A stretch of 64,000 nt of DNA from Gordonibacter pamelaeae (GCF_042665095.1 NZ_JBHTBV010000012.1), one strand, 5' to 3'. Positions 41,854 to 51,230 are shown, numbered from the stretch's first letter. Numbers and translations are program-made. Notes: generated by a model not told the origin, from the sequence alone.

Positions 41854-42473
41854 GGGGACCTCTTCCTGTCGCGGGTTTTCCGTTGCTCGCGAGCTGGCAC
41901 TTCGTGATGCCATGCCTTTAAGATACCGTTGGCGCCCTGTTGACCGGAAGAGTCGACGGCGGGTGGCTCTGCGTCGATACGCGAGCGGAAGGGCCGTGAA
42001 GCCAGCGGCGTCCCCGTGCCGGCGAGCGGAAGGCGGCCCCGCAACCTTTTCCGTGCTCTTACTGCTCTCGCCTGTGGTTACCGTGCGAAATGAATGCGAA
42101 AGCAGCAGGGGGGAGGGGTGTTTTCTAATTGCTAGATCGTTTATGCTCTGTTACCATCTTGATGCAGAACACGAATGATCCTGTGTGCTTCGGCGCTTCG
42201 ACGTTTACCAGATAGGTTCGAGACATTAGCGTGGCGACTCCCGCAAAAGATTCGCTCGACGGACGCACCTCCGCGCCCGCGGATCGCCCTGTCTCCGTGA
42301 TCGCGGCTTTCCCTGCCGCTGAGGCCGATCGCCAGAAAATGCCCCACGGGGGGCGCTCTGAGAAAGGGTGCCGCGAGCGGCGCATCGAACCTTGCCGGCT
42401 AAGCCGGCGCTCCTTCGAATCACCTTCAATTTCATCGACTGAGGCCGCGGGCGAGGCTGCCCGCGGCCTTCGC
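41854..42473. other. Divergent intergenic region and leader of the first NusG-like gene
   Basis: About 600 bp without a convincing gene. It should contain the leftward AOR-operon promoter and the rightward polysaccharide-locus promoter; I could not place either with confidence. An open frame runs in from 42231 ahead of the NusG-like gene, but its translation has no family features and it contains hairpins, so it reads as an RNA leader. A small palindrome GCCGGC-TTA-GCCGGC-like structure lies near 42393-42408. Confidence 0.5.
42443..42468 (+). promoter_or_regulatory. Strong hairpin just before the first NusG-like gene
   Basis: A perfect 10-bp all-GC stem (42443-42452 with 42459-42468) with a 6-base loop ends 5 bases before the ATG. 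It has no T tract. It would hide the ribosome site or act as an RNA element for attenuation or antitermination. Confidence 0.6.
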
Positions 42474-42992
42474 ATGCCCGCATCCACGGGCTGGCACGTG
42501 CTGCAGGTGGCGCCCGGCCAGGAGCGGTCGATGGCCGAGCGGGTCTCTAGCCTCGCCGGCCCGGACCTCTTGCGCGAGTGCTTCCCCTTGAGCTACCAGC
42601 TGCTCAAGAAGCAGAAGGGAACGTGGCGCCTCGTGACCGAGGTCATGTTCCCCGGCTACGTGTTCCTGTCCACCGGCGACATCGACGCCGTGCGCGAGCG
42701 CCTGAAGCTGTCCACCTCCTTCGCGCGCCTTCTGGGCGCGGGCGACGCCATCTTCTCCCTCACGTCCGAGGAGGCGGCCTTCGTCTCCGAGTTCGGGGGC
42801 GCGGATCACGTGGTTGGCATGTCCCAGGGCGTGATAGAGGACGGGCGCACCGTGGTGCGCAGCGGCCCCTTGCGGGGGAGGGAGGGCCTCGTCCGCAAGA
42901 TCGACCGCCACAAGCGGGTGGCGTACCTGGACGTAGGGCTGCTCGACCAGGCGCGGGTGCGGGTGGGGCTCGAGATCACCAGGAAGACGTGA
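42474..42992 (+). CDS. NusG-family specialised antiterminator (LoaP-like), copy 1
   Basis: A 172-aa paralogue of NusG. An N-terminal NGN domain opens with GWHVLQVAPGQERSMAERV. A hydrophobic FPGYVFLSTGDIDAVRERL segment typical of NGN follows. A C-terminal KOW segment (VVRSGPLRGREGLVRKIDRHKRVAYLDV) ends the protein. Specialised NusG proteins of the RfaH/LoaP/UpxY type stand at the head of long polysaccharide or secondary-metabolite operons and let RNA polymerase read through internal terminators. The ATG at 42474 is where homology begins. A second paralogue follows 293 bases later. Confidence 0.82.
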   Translation: MPASTGWHVLQVAPGQERSMAERVSSLAGPDLLRECFPLSYQLLKKQKGTWRLVTEVMFPGYVFLSTGDIDAVRERLKLSTSFARLLGAGDAIFSLTSEEAAFVSEFGGADHVVGMSQGVIEDGRTVVRSGPLRGREGLVRKIDRHKRVAYLDVGLLDQARVRVGLEITRKT

Positions 42993-43232
42993 TGAGGGGG
43001 ACTTGACCTGCAGCAACGCAGTTTGTTGCGAGGAGGCCGATCTTGGCGCGCCGCGCGTGCCGCACCGGCCTCCCCGCAGGAAACTGCAAGCGCCTCGCAA
43101 GGGGCGCGAACCTTTCCGACATACCTTGATGCGCGAAAACGATGCCACGTGTGCGTTTCGGCCAGCCTCTTGGGAATGAATAGCCGTCGCGAAGCTTGAA
43201 GCGGCATGCCCCGCGCCCGAGAGGGCCAAGGG

Positions 43233-43250
43233 GCGAAGCCGTGGCTTCGC
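43233..43250 (+). promoter_or_regulatory. Hairpin in the leader of the second NusG-like gene
   Basis: A perfect 8-bp stem (43233-43240 with 43243-43250). Further upstream a GCGCC/GGGCGC hairpin lies near 43090-43110. The 293-bp stretch 42993-43285 has no gene and looks like a structured leader. Confidence 0.45.
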
Positions 43251-43285
43251 GCAGTCGACCCGAGATGGCGCGAGGAGGTGTGCGT

Positions 43286-43795
43286 ATGTGGTATGTGGTC
43301 CAAACGATGGCCGGGCGGGAGTTCGCCGTCCAGCGCCAGATCGAGCAGTTCGCGAGCGATGACGTGCTCGACGAATGCTTCGTCCCCCAGTACGAGGTGC
43401 AGAAGCACCTGCGCGGCGAGTGGCGCACCTGCACCGCCGTGCTGTTCCCCGGCTACCTGATCGTGGTGAGCGACCGCATAGCCGAGCTGCAGGCGCAGCT
43501 GAAGCAGATCCCCCAGTTCGCGAGCGTCTTGAACAACGACGGCACGTTCATTCCCCTGGAACCGCACGAGGTGGCTTGGATCGACGCCTTCACCGAGAAG
43601 GAGCACCGCGTGATCGGCATGTCGGAAGGCGTGATAGAAGGCGACCAGATAGTCGTCCTGAAGGGCCCGCTGGTGAACCGCACCGGCTGGATCAGGAAGA
43701 TCAACCGCCGCAAACGCACCGCGTATTTGGAGATAGAGATGTTCGGCAGGACGATCCAGACCAAGATCGGCCTGGGAATAGTACGGAAGCGATAA
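43286..43795 (+). CDS. NusG-family specialised antiterminator (LoaP-like), copy 2
   Basis: A 169-aa NusG paralogue. The NGN domain starts WYVVQTMAGREFAVQRQIEQF, with VPQYEVQKHLRGEWRTCTAVLFPGYLIVV and IPQFASVLNNDGTFIPL. The KOW region is VVLKGPLVNRTGWIRKINRRKRTAYLEIEMFG. It is clearly related to copy 1 (same length, same VIGMSEGVIE/VVGMSQGVIE phrase) but diverged well beyond a recent duplication. A strong GGAGG site lies 7 bases before the ATG. Position at the head of the polysaccharide genes suggests control of that long transcript. Confidence 0.87.
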   Translation: MWYVVQTMAGREFAVQRQIEQFASDDVLDECFVPQYEVQKHLRGEWRTCTAVLFPGYLIVVSDRIAELQAQLKQIPQFASVLNNDGTFIPLEPHEVAWIDAFTEKEHRVIGMSEGVIEGDQIVVLKGPLVNRTGWIRKINRRKRTAYLEIEMFGRTIQTKIGLGIVRKR

Positions 43796-43822
43796 GGACA
43801 GGGATGGCCCGGTAGGGCGAAC

Positions 43823-44104
43823 ATGGAAGACGTGCTTGACAACGAAATAGAGATGGATGAGGTGCTGGAGATGGGGTCGGGTGCTATCGGGTACGATGAG
43901 GCGATCGAGAGCCCCGTCCCACGAGGTGCTCTTAAGGTGCTGCTGCCCGGCGACGACGTCATGGGGCTCGAGGAGCACAAGGTGGGTGGCGGGCCGGACT
44001 ACCGCTGCCACCGTGCTGTGTCTTCCTCCCGGCGAACGGATGGTGTTCGCTATCCGGCTTTCGGCGCCATGGACTACTTGGGCCGTCGACAGGCGGTGAC
44101 GTAG
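43823..44104 (+). CDS. Possible small acidic protein
   Basis: A 93-residue frame with an acidic first third (MEDVLDNEIEMDEVLEMG) and no recognised domain. The ribosome site is weak. It lies between the second NusG-like gene and the broken priming transferase (ATG 2 bases after its stop). It could be a genuine small gene, the degraded start of another gene, or chance. Confidence 0.35.
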   Translation: MEDVLDNEIEMDEVLEMGSGAIGYDEAIESPVPRGALKVLLPGDDVMGLEEHKVGGGPDYRCHRAVSSSRRTDGVRYPAFGAMDYLGRRQAVT

Positions 44105-44106
44105 GC

Positions 44107-44931
44107 ATGAGCGAAGCGCAAACTGCCGCGAGCATGGATGGCGGAGGGGCTATTAAGCTTTCCGAAGCTGACTTGGACAAAGAAGAAACGCAGGAGGCTG
44201 CCGTCGAAGGCGAATGGAGCTATCACCGCGGTTACGCCTTTGACGTGGGAGCCGAGGAAACTGCTAGCCCTAGCAGCGCTGCACGCGCCAAGAGGATCCG
44301 CGCGGAGATCGGCGACGAGCCACTGACGGGCATCGAGAGCTGACCGGTCTACTGTGCTATCAAGCGCGCCTTCGACATCGTTTTCAGCGCCGCCGTGCTG
44401 ATCTGCTTCTGCTGGCTGTTTGCCATTATTGCCATCGTTATCAAGATCGATGATCCGAAGGGCCCGGTGCTGTTCAAACAGGAACGTGTAGGGAAGGACG
44501 GCAAGACCTTCACCATGCACAAGTTCCGCACTATGTGCGTGGATGCGGAGGATAAACTGCCGGAGTTGCAAGCCCTCAATGAAAAGGATGGCCCAGTCTT
44601 CAAGATTGCCCGGGATCCCCGCAACACTCGCGTGGGACGTGTTCTGAGAAAGGCCTCACTTGACGAAACCATCCAATTTTTCGATGTTTTAACTGGGAAA
44701 ATCCCTTTGCGCATATTAAAAACGCGCCCGGAGTTCTCTGAGGAATTCATGGGTGCGTTCGCGCTTCCCGCCAAATCTAGCACGAACAAAGAAGAGGTGT
44801 TTTCGCAGGTCGTGAGCTGTTTCGCGAGCGGCCTGCGGATGCGCCGCATCTCTAAATTCAATTGTAACCGCATCCGTGGTATGGAAGCCCAATTTCTTGC
44901 AAAACCCGTTTTCGGGGCGGTGTGCGCATAG
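44107..44931 (+). pseudogene. Broken priming glycosyltransferase (bacterial sugar transferase)
   Basis: Polyprenyl-phosphate hexose-1-phosphate transferase remnant. From the ATG at 44107 the frame encodes 78 residues and meets TGA at 44341-44343. It then continues in the same frame with the family core: YCAIKRAFDIVFSAAVLICF (membrane helix), PVLFKQERVGKDGKTFTMHKFRTM and IARDPRNTRVGRVLRKASLDE. A CGA-to-TGA change would explain the stop. After about 44730 the sequence departs from the family (the GPRP and KPG motifs are missing) and runs on as unrelated code. A nonsense codon and a replaced C terminus make it non-functional; an intact paralogue follows. Confidence 0.8.
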
Positions 44932-45104
44932 TGGCCAGGAAGGTTTTGGCCCTAGCTTTCAGGAACGCTATCGCCTCTCCCGGGGCTAATCCGGGTCGTG
45001 CTGTAGCGTGTGCTTCTGGACTAGATGAGGATAGGCTTATCGATATCAGAAATGATGAGGGCGCAGGGAGCTCATGCGAATGCAACTCCGCAATTGGATG
45101 TTAC

Positions 45105-45812
45105 ATGTCTACCAAGAACTCGAATTGCGTGGAGTGTTGCACACCAAATGGGGCGTATAAGGCTCCTGCGCCTGATTCAAGTGTGGCTGCTCCCAAAAAG
45201 GGTGGCGTTGGCTATCTCGTAGCAAAGAGAGTTTTTGACATTGCGTTTAGCGCGGGGGTGTGTTTGGTGCTAGCTGTTCCCGTAGCTGTTGCATGTGCTG
45301 CGATCTGTGTCGATACGCCGGGTAAGCCATTTTTTAGGCAGGAGCGTATTGGGCAGGGAGGTAAGAAGATTTACATCTTCAAGCTGCGGACGATGGTCTC
45401 TGACGCCCATGACCATCCTGAGAGGTATATGTCTTCAGCTCAGCTTGAGACTTGGAGGCGCGAGCAGAAGCTTGACGATGATCCGCGTATCACCCGTGTG
45501 GGGCGAATCCTGCGACGCACGTCGCTCGATGAGCTGCCTCAGTTCCTGAACGTACTATCTGGGGATTTGTCAGTGATAGGGCCCCGTCCCGTGACGTTGC
45601 AAGAAACATACGAATACGGTGACGCTCGCGAAGAAGTCTTGTCCTGTAAGCCGGGCATCACGGGTTGGTGGGCAGTGACTGATCGAAATAACTCGACTTG
45701 GCAGAGCGGTCAGAGGCAAGCCCGCGAGTTGTTTTATGCGCGTCATCAGTCGCTTGGGTTGGACGCCCGTGTGTTCGTGAAGACCTTCAAGGCGATGAGG
45801 AGGGGCAAGTAA
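45105..45812 (+). CDS. Undecaprenyl-phosphate sugar-1-phosphate transferase (priming enzyme)
   Basis: Starts the polysaccharide repeat unit by linking a sugar-1-phosphate to undecaprenyl phosphate. The 235-aa protein has one membrane segment near residues 45-67 (DIAFSAGVCLVLAVPVAVACAA). The catalytic block is FRQERIGQGGKKIYIFKLRTM, DPRITRVGRILRRTSLDELPQFLNVLSGDLSVIGPRPV, and KPGITGWWAVTDRN. The start at 45105 is chosen by the expected length; the frame is open to 44922 but that part is Cys-rich and unlike the family. It probably replaces the broken copy just upstream. It marks the entry into lower-GC DNA. Confidence 0.88.
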   Translation: MSTKNSNCVECCTPNGAYKAPAPDSSVAAPKKGGVGYLVAKRVFDIAFSAGVCLVLAVPVAVACAAICVDTPGKPFFRQERIGQGGKKIYIFKLRTMVSDAHDHPERYMSSAQLETWRREQKLDDDPRITRVGRILRRTSLDELPQFLNVLSGDLSVIGPRPVTLQETYEYGDAREEVLSCKPGITGWWAVTDRNNSTWQSGQRQARELFYARHQSLGLDARVFVKTFKAMRRGK

Positions 45813-46018
45813 TGCAACCTTCCGCTTGCGTTCGTTTGATCGAAAGGAGCTCTTTGAAGCTGCGGCGTAATCACTCCCAATGGGTGTGTGGGCTCGATTT
45901 GTTCGGCATAAGAAGCATTTTGTCGTGAGCGATTTCAGATGAAGCGCACAAACCGTAGGCGTCGTGTTGTCGGCGCAAAGAAACTAACCATGTTAGCATC
46001 GAATTAGATGAGACTGAA

Positions 46019-47263
46019 ATGCGTATCCTGTATTTTTCGCAGTTTTATAAACCTGAGAATATCGCTGCATCATTCAGGGCGACCGAGCATTCGCGTATCT
46101 GGGTGCGTGAGAGCCATGATGTAACCGTGTTCACCGGATGGCCGAATTATCCCGTTGGTCGCTTGTTCGACGGCTATGAGATGAAACCTCTAGTTGAAGA
46201 ATTGATTGATGGTGTTAGAGTCTTTCGTTCCGCGTCAAAGATTCAGCCAAACACAAGCTTTGCGAAGCGAATAGAGAGCGGTGTCAGTTTCATCGCTAAT
46301 GGCCTGAAAAACCTGGGTAAGAAATCGCCTGTTGGTAGTAATTATGATGTAGTGCTCGTCACATGCGGGACCGTCTTCGCTGCGTGGCTCGGCGTTCACT
46401 ATGCAAAGAAGTGCCGCCTGCCCCTTGTGGTTGAGTTTCGCGATCTTACTTACAAGCAGATGCTGGCGACAGGCAGCAGGGGCGCAAAGGTAGCTGCGAT
46501 GAAATCACTGGAGTTATCTTTCTGCAAAGCTGCAGATTGCGTCGTTGCGCTTACCGATGGGTTTAAGAAAGACCTTGAGGCGGCTGGTGTTCCGGGCGAC
46601 AGTATCGTTATTGTTCCCAATGGAGCCGATGTTGTTGCATGTAAACACATGTGGGATGGCCCTTTGCGTTTCGGTTACTTTGGGACTATGGGATTATCTC
46701 AGGACGTGCCTGCGACGGTGGAGTACGTGAAGCGAATCGTTAACCTTGGGCTTGCATCAAGCTATGAGCTTATAGGCGAGGGTGCTGCTCGCGACGAGCT
46801 AGAGCAGTTGGTTGCTACTGGAGACTACGGTTTTCTCAAACTTGAGCATGGTGTTCCAATGGCCGAGCTTGAACCGCGCTACGCAGGGGTTCACATGACC
46901 GTTGTCTCGCTCCAAAAGAGCGCTGAATTCTCGGGAACCATTCCATCGAAGATATTCCAGTCGTTTGTCCGAGGTGTGCCTGTTCTGTTCGTAGGCCCGG
47001 AAGGTGATGCATCTGAGCTCGTTCGTAGGAGCGGTGCTGGTATTGCTTTGTGTGGAAGCGAGGAGGAAGACATCAGCGAACTCGAGGCTTTTGCCTCGAG
47101 GGCTGATCGTGCGCGCAATCTCGCCAGAATGAGCGAAGCGGCGGTTGATTTCATGAATCGGGAGTACTCAAGAAAGCTTATGGCGGATAAGATGATCGCT
47201 GTTTTATCCGATGCCGTATATAAGACCAAACAAACAAATGAAAGGATTAAAATCAATGGTTAA
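46019..47263 (+). CDS. Glycosyltransferase family 4 (WbuB-like)
   Basis: A 414-aa retaining GT-B glycosyltransferase of the cytoplasmic membrane face. The N-terminal half opens MRILYFSQFYKPENIAASFRA, the pattern of WbuB-type enzymes that add N-acetyl-fucosamine or similar sugars. The C-terminal donor half has LRFGYFGTMGLSQDVPATVEYV and GTIPSKIFQSFVRGVPVLFVGPEGDAS (E-x7-E-like region). A 206-bp gap precedes it with no clear gene; the ribosome site is weak. It overlaps wecC by 8 bases. The exact sugar is not readable. Confidence 0.8.
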   Translation: MRILYFSQFYKPENIAASFRATEHSRIWVRESHDVTVFTGWPNYPVGRLFDGYEMKPLVEELIDGVRVFRSASKIQPNTSFAKRIESGVSFIANGLKNLGKKSPVGSNYDVVLVTCGTVFAAWLGVHYAKKCRLPLVVEFRDLTYKQMLATGSRGAKVAAMKSLELSFCKAADCVVALTDGFKKDLEAAGVPGDSIVIVPNGADVVACKHMWDGPLRFGYFGTMGLSQDVPATVEYVKRIVNLGLASSYELIGEGAARDELEQLVATGDYGFLKLEHGVPMAELEPRYAGVHMTVVSLQKSAEFSGTIPSKIFQSFVRGVPVLFVGPEGDASELVRRSGAGIALCGSEEEDISELEAFASRADRARNLARMSEAAVDFMNREYSRKLMADKMIAVLSDAVYKTKQTNERIKING

Positions 47264-48473
47264 CGTTATCGGTCTCGGTTATATCGGACTGCCCACCGCG
47301 CTCATGATGGCCACGCACGGCGTGGAGGTCGTGGGAACCGACTACAACGAAGAACTCGTGGCAACCCTGAACGCCGGCCACACTACCTTCAAGGAGGAGG
47401 GGCTTGACGAGCTGTTCGTCGACGCGTTGAAATCTGGCATCAAATTCACGACCGAGTATCAGGTGTGCGATACCTACATCGTGAGCGTACCGACGCCCTA
47501 CGATAAGCTGGACAAGAAGATTGACCCCTGCTATGTGATTGCCGCCTGCAAGACGGTGCTCGAGGTCGCCCCGAAGGGCGCCGTGCTCGTAATCGAGTCG
47601 ACTATTTCGCCCAACACGGTGGATCGCTTTGTGCGCCCGCTGCTCATCGAGGCCGAGCGTGAGGATGTTAAGCTCGTGCACGCCCCGGAGCGCATCATCC
47701 CAGGAAACATGGTTTACGAGCTGCTGCACAACAACCGTACGATTGGTGCGGACGACCCCGAGGTGGGCGAGGAGGTTGCTAAGATTTACGCAACCTTCTG
47801 TCAGGGCGAAATCAGTGTGACCGACATCCGTACCGCCGAGATGACCAAAGTCGTCGAGAACACCTTCCGCGCAATTAACATCGCATTCTCCAACGAGCTC
47901 GCTAAGATCTGCCGTATCGGCGGCATGGACGTGGCGGAGGTCATCCGCATCTCCAACAAGCACCCGCGCGTGAACATCCTGCAGCCCGGCCCCGGCGTTG
48001 GCGGTCACTGCATTCCCGTCGACCCGTGGTTCCTGGTGGGCGACTATCCCGAAACGGCAAACTTCATCCGCCTTGCGCTTCAGACCAACGCGGGCATGCC
48101 TGAGTATGTGCTGCATCGTGCCCACGAGGTTATGGCCGAGCGTGGGATCAAGGATGCCTCCAAGGTGGGCATCTACGGTCTGACCTACAAGGAGGACGTT
48201 GACGACGTGCGCGAGAGCCCCACGCTGCAGATGCTCGAGTCCATGGAAGAGCACCTGTGCGGCGGTGGCGTGAAGGTGTACGACCCGTGGGTCGAGCGCG
48301 ACGAGGTTCCGGGCCAGGTGCACTCCATGGAGGAGTTCCTGGATGGCCTGGAGATGGTTATCGTAATGGTGGGTCATTCCCAGATCAAGGGCAAGCCCGA
48401 GGCCTTCGGCGGTCGTATCTTGATCGATCCGCGCAACGTGTGCGGTGACGGCGAGAACGTCTATAAGCTGTAA
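47256..48473 (+). CDS. wecC: UDP-N-acetyl-D-mannosaminuronate dehydrogenase
   Basis: Oxidises UDP-ManNAc twice to UDP-ManNAcA with NAD. The 405-aa protein has the Rossmann motif VNVIGLGYIGLPTALMMA, the SVPTPYDKLDKKIDP and ESTISPNT stretches, the family E-x-x-K region TAEMTKVVENTFRAINIAF, and the catalytic cysteine in GPGVGGHCIPVDPWF. AAAGGA stands 10 bases before the ATG at 47256. Paired with wecB, it supplies UDP-ManNAcA for the polysaccharide. Its GC content and codon use are closer to the core genome than those of its neighbours. Confidence 0.93.
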   Translation: MVNVIGLGYIGLPTALMMATHGVEVVGTDYNEELVATLNAGHTTFKEEGLDELFVDALKSGIKFTTEYQVCDTYIVSVPTPYDKLDKKIDPCYVIAACKTVLEVAPKGAVLVIESTISPNTVDRFVRPLLIEAEREDVKLVHAPERIIPGNMVYELLHNNRTIGADDPEVGEEVAKIYATFCQGEISVTDIRTAEMTKVVENTFRAINIAFSNELAKICRIGGMDVAEVIRISNKHPRVNILQPGPGVGGHCIPVDPWFLVGDYPETANFIRLALQTNAGMPEYVLHRAHEVMAERGIKDASKVGIYGLTYKEDVDDVRESPTLQMLESMEEHLCGGGVKVYDPWVERDEVPGQVHSMEEFLDGLEMVIVMVGHSQIKGKPEAFGGRILIDPRNVCGDGENVYKL

Positions 48474-48503
48474 GTCATTAAAGAGATGCAGGGAGAAGCA
48501 GGT

Positions 48504-49598
48504 TTGAAGAAAGTGATGCTTGTCTTCGGGACGCGCCCGGAGGCCATCAAGATGTGTCCGCTCGTGAACGAGCTCAAGAGCCGCCCCGACGAGTTTCAGA
48601 CGGTTGTGACCGTGACAGGTCAGCACCGCGAGATGCTCGATCAAGTTCTGCGCGTCTTCGGCGTAACGCCCGACCATGACTTGGCAATCATGAAGCCGGG
48701 CCAGACGCTATTCGACGTCACGTGCGACGTACTGCTGAAGCTGAAGGCCGTTCTCGAGGAGGAAGGGCCTGACGTGGTGCTCGTGCACGGCGACACGACC
48801 ACAAGCTTTGCTGCAGCGCTCGCCTGCTTCTATCTGCAGATTCCCGTGGGGCATGTGGAGGCGGGGCTTCGCACCCACGACATATACAGTCCCTGGCCCG
48901 AGGAGTTCAATCGTCAGGCCGTGGATATTGTCAGTGAGTATTACTTCGCACCTACGGAGGCGAGTAGGCAGAATCTGCTCGACGAGGGCAAGCGTGCCGA
49001 GAAGATATGGGTGACCGGCAACACCGGCATCGACGCCCTGCGCACCACGGTGCGCGAGGATTATACCCACCCAGAGTTGGAGTGGGCCAGCGACAGTCGC
49101 CTGATTTTGATCACGGCACACCGCCGCGAGAACCTTGGCGAGCCCATGCACTGCATGTTCCGCGCGATCAGGCGCGTGATGGAGGAGCACCCCGACACCA
49201 AGGCGATCTATCCTATTCACATGAACCCACTCGTACGCAAGGCGGCTCACGAGGAGCTGGACGGCTTCGATCGTCTCCATATCATCAATCCTCTGGAGGT
49301 ACTTGACTTCCATAACTTCCTGGCTGCGAGTCATCTCATTCTTACCGATTCGGGCGGCATACAGGAGGAAGCTCCTAGCTTGGGCAAGCCGGTGTTGGTG
49401 ATGCGCGACACCACCGAGCGACCTGAGGGGGTTGCCGCGGGCACGTTGAAGCTTGTGGGCACTGAGGAGGACGTTATCTATCTTGAGTTTTCCCGTCTGC
49501 TGTCCGACGAAGAGGAGTATGCGGCAATGAGCCGGGCTTCGAACCCGTATGGGGATGGGCATGCGAGCGAGCGAATTGCGAGCGTGCTCGGTAAATAG
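48504..49598 (+). CDS. wecB: UDP-N-acetylglucosamine 2-epimerase (non-hydrolysing)
   Basis: Interconverts UDP-GlcNAc and UDP-ManNAc, feeding wecC. The 364-aa protein has VMLVFGTRPEAIKMCPLV, VTGQHREMLDQVL, VHGDTTTSFAAALACFY, GHVEAGLRTHDIYSPWPEEFNR, TAHRRENLGEPM, and ILTDSGGIQEEAPSLGKPVLVMRDTTERPEG. The TTG at 48504 (MKKVMLVFG) has GGGAG 8 bases upstream; the ATG at 48486 is an alternative. It follows wecC by 30 bases. Confidence 0.94.
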   Translation: MKKVMLVFGTRPEAIKMCPLVNELKSRPDEFQTVVTVTGQHREMLDQVLRVFGVTPDHDLAIMKPGQTLFDVTCDVLLKLKAVLEEEGPDVVLVHGDTTTSFAAALACFYLQIPVGHVEAGLRTHDIYSPWPEEFNRQAVDIVSEYYFAPTEASRQNLLDEGKRAEKIWVTGNTGIDALRTTVREDYTHPELEWASDSRLILITAHRRENLGEPMHCMFRAIRRVMEEHPDTKAIYPIHMNPLVRKAAHEELDGFDRLHIINPLEVLDFHNFLAASHLILTDSGGIQEEAPSLGKPVLVMRDTTERPEGVAAGTLKLVGTEEDVIYLEFSRLLSDEEEYAAMSRASNPYGDGHASERIASVLGK

Positions 49599-49612
49599 GG
49601 GAGATTAAAGAA

Positions 49613-51229
49613 TTGTCAAAGCTGCGGCTTTATATAGACACCGCGCTGCACCTCAAGCCTAGTCAGATTGCCTATAGAATCTGGCGAAAGCTTGGGGGCA
49701 GCATGCGTTTGCATGTTGGTTACAGGCCTTGCCCCGATGCGAACAAGGCGGATATTCGCCGCGTTCCCGCATTATCGGAGATTGACTTCGATCCAGTTTT
49801 TCTAGCGCGTTTTGATGTGAATGCTCTTCTTGATGACAGGGTGGAACTCCTAAATCATGAGGAGCGCATGGATTGGCGCGAATCGTGGCACGCAGAGCTC
49901 TCGACCCCGCTCTGGCGTTTTAACCTGCATTACCACGAATACTTGCTTCCTCTTGCGAAGGCTTTCCTTGATGAGGGTGATAAGCGATACCTTGATAAAG
50001 CCAAAGCTATCGTGGACAGCTGGATAGATGCCTGCCCGCGGGAGCGCGGAGGCGTCGCCTGGGATCCATACGTCATATCGATGCGCATCGTTAGCTGGCT
50101 TGCTTTTAGAGCTGAGCTTGATGACGCATTGAGGACGGATGATGCCTTTTGCGAGCGAATTAACGCATCGCTGGCCGAGCAGTACGTACATCTTTCTCAG
50201 CACCTGGAGAAGGACCTCCTGGCCAATCACTATCTAGAGAACTTGAAGGCCCTTGCTATCCTTGCGTGTTATTTTGGCGACCGCAAGACGCTCGAGCTTG
50301 CTTTGCCTATGCTGAAGACGCAGGTAAACGAGCAGGTGCTCGATGACGGAATGCACTTCGAGCTGAGCCCGATGTATCAGAAGATTGTGCTTGAGGATCT
50401 GATGCGCGCTGCAATTGTCTTGCGCGACTCGGGCTTTGGTGAGCATGCTGAAGCTTTTAAACTTCAGCAGATGTGCGACTGCCTTTACTCCATGGAGCGC
50501 GGGATTGATAGGACTCCACTGTTCAACGATTGCGGCGACAACGTGGCAAAGAGTCGCGACGCGCTGTTGCTTTGCGCTCGCGAGCGTTTCGGCGTTGTAC
50601 CGGAATTTCATGGTGTGCTAAAGAATTCAGGCTACTGCATTCTCGAACGGCAGACCAAGGCGGGCTTCGTCAAGGTGATTTTCGATGCCGGCAAGCCGGG
50701 CCCGGCCTATGCCATGGGGCACGTTCATTGCGACGCATTGAGTTTCGAGTGCTTTGTGGATGGAGAGCCGTGGATTGTGAACTGCGGCACCTTTGCCTAT
50801 CAGGATGCGAAAAGGCTTGAGTTCAAGAAGACGCATTCGCACAGTACCGTGATGGTGAATGGTGAGGAACAGCACGAGTGCTGGGCGCCATTCCGGGTTG
50901 CCAGGTACAGTACGGGCGCTGTTGAGGATTCGGCGGCAACGATAGTACGCGGTGCTCTTCTTCAATGTGGCGGGAAGTGCAAAGTGGTTCGAGAGATTGT
51001 GCTTGAGGCGGATGGGCTACGTGTTGTCGACCACCTTGTAGGCGACGGGTGCATTGAGAGTGCCTTTGTCTTTGCTCGTGACGTTCCCGAAGCCGATGGG
51101 CAAATAGACGAGGTCGCATATGCGCCAGAATTTGGCGTGTACCGCGACTCCTGTCGGATCATTAGCCAACCCGCCAATTCCCACGAGGTTTATTTTACGT
51201 ATCCCCGCTACAAAAAGGCAGTTGTATAA
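49613..51229 (+). CDS. Heparinase II/III-like polysaccharide lyase family protein, copy 1
   Basis: A 538-aa protein without a signal peptide. The N-terminal alpha-barrel part has WRFNLHYHEYLLPLAKAFLDEG and LANHYLENLKALAILACYFG. The C-terminal beta part has the heparinase II/III phrase MGHVHCDALSFECFVDGEPWIVNCGTFAY and KTHSHSTVMVNGEEQ. Members of this family in surface-polysaccharide loci are thought to trim, remodel or epimerise uronic-acid-containing chains, which suits a locus that makes ManNAcA. Lack of an export signal argues for a cytoplasmic or modification role. The TTG start at 49613 has GGGAG upstream. A second, different copy lies at 56151. Confidence 0.78.
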   Translation: MSKLRLYIDTALHLKPSQIAYRIWRKLGGSMRLHVGYRPCPDANKADIRRVPALSEIDFDPVFLARFDVNALLDDRVELLNHEERMDWRESWHAELSTPLWRFNLHYHEYLLPLAKAFLDEGDKRYLDKAKAIVDSWIDACPRERGGVAWDPYVISMRIVSWLAFRAELDDALRTDDAFCERINASLAEQYVHLSQHLEKDLLANHYLENLKALAILACYFGDRKTLELALPMLKTQVNEQVLDDGMHFELSPMYQKIVLEDLMRAAIVLRDSGFGEHAEAFKLQQMCDCLYSMERGIDRTPLFNDCGDNVAKSRDALLLCARERFGVVPEFHGVLKNSGYCILERQTKAGFVKVIFDAGKPGPAYAMGHVHCDALSFECFVDGEPWIVNCGTFAYQDAKRLEFKKTHSHSTVMVNGEEQHECWAPFRVARYSTGAVEDSAATIVRGALLQCGGKCKVVREIVLEADGLRVVDHLVGDGCIESAFVFARDVPEADGQIDEVAYAPEFGVYRDSCRIISQPANSHEVYFTYPRYKKAVV

Positions 51230-51230
51230 T

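Noticed and set aside
41834..42178. Rightward 114-codon frame in the divergent region
   Set aside because: Arg-rich, no domain, no clear ribosome site, and it runs over the probable promoter region.
42231..42473. N-terminal extension of the first NusG-like protein
   Set aside because: The extra 80 residues have no similarity to NusG, contain strong RNA hairpins, and lack a ribosome site at their start.
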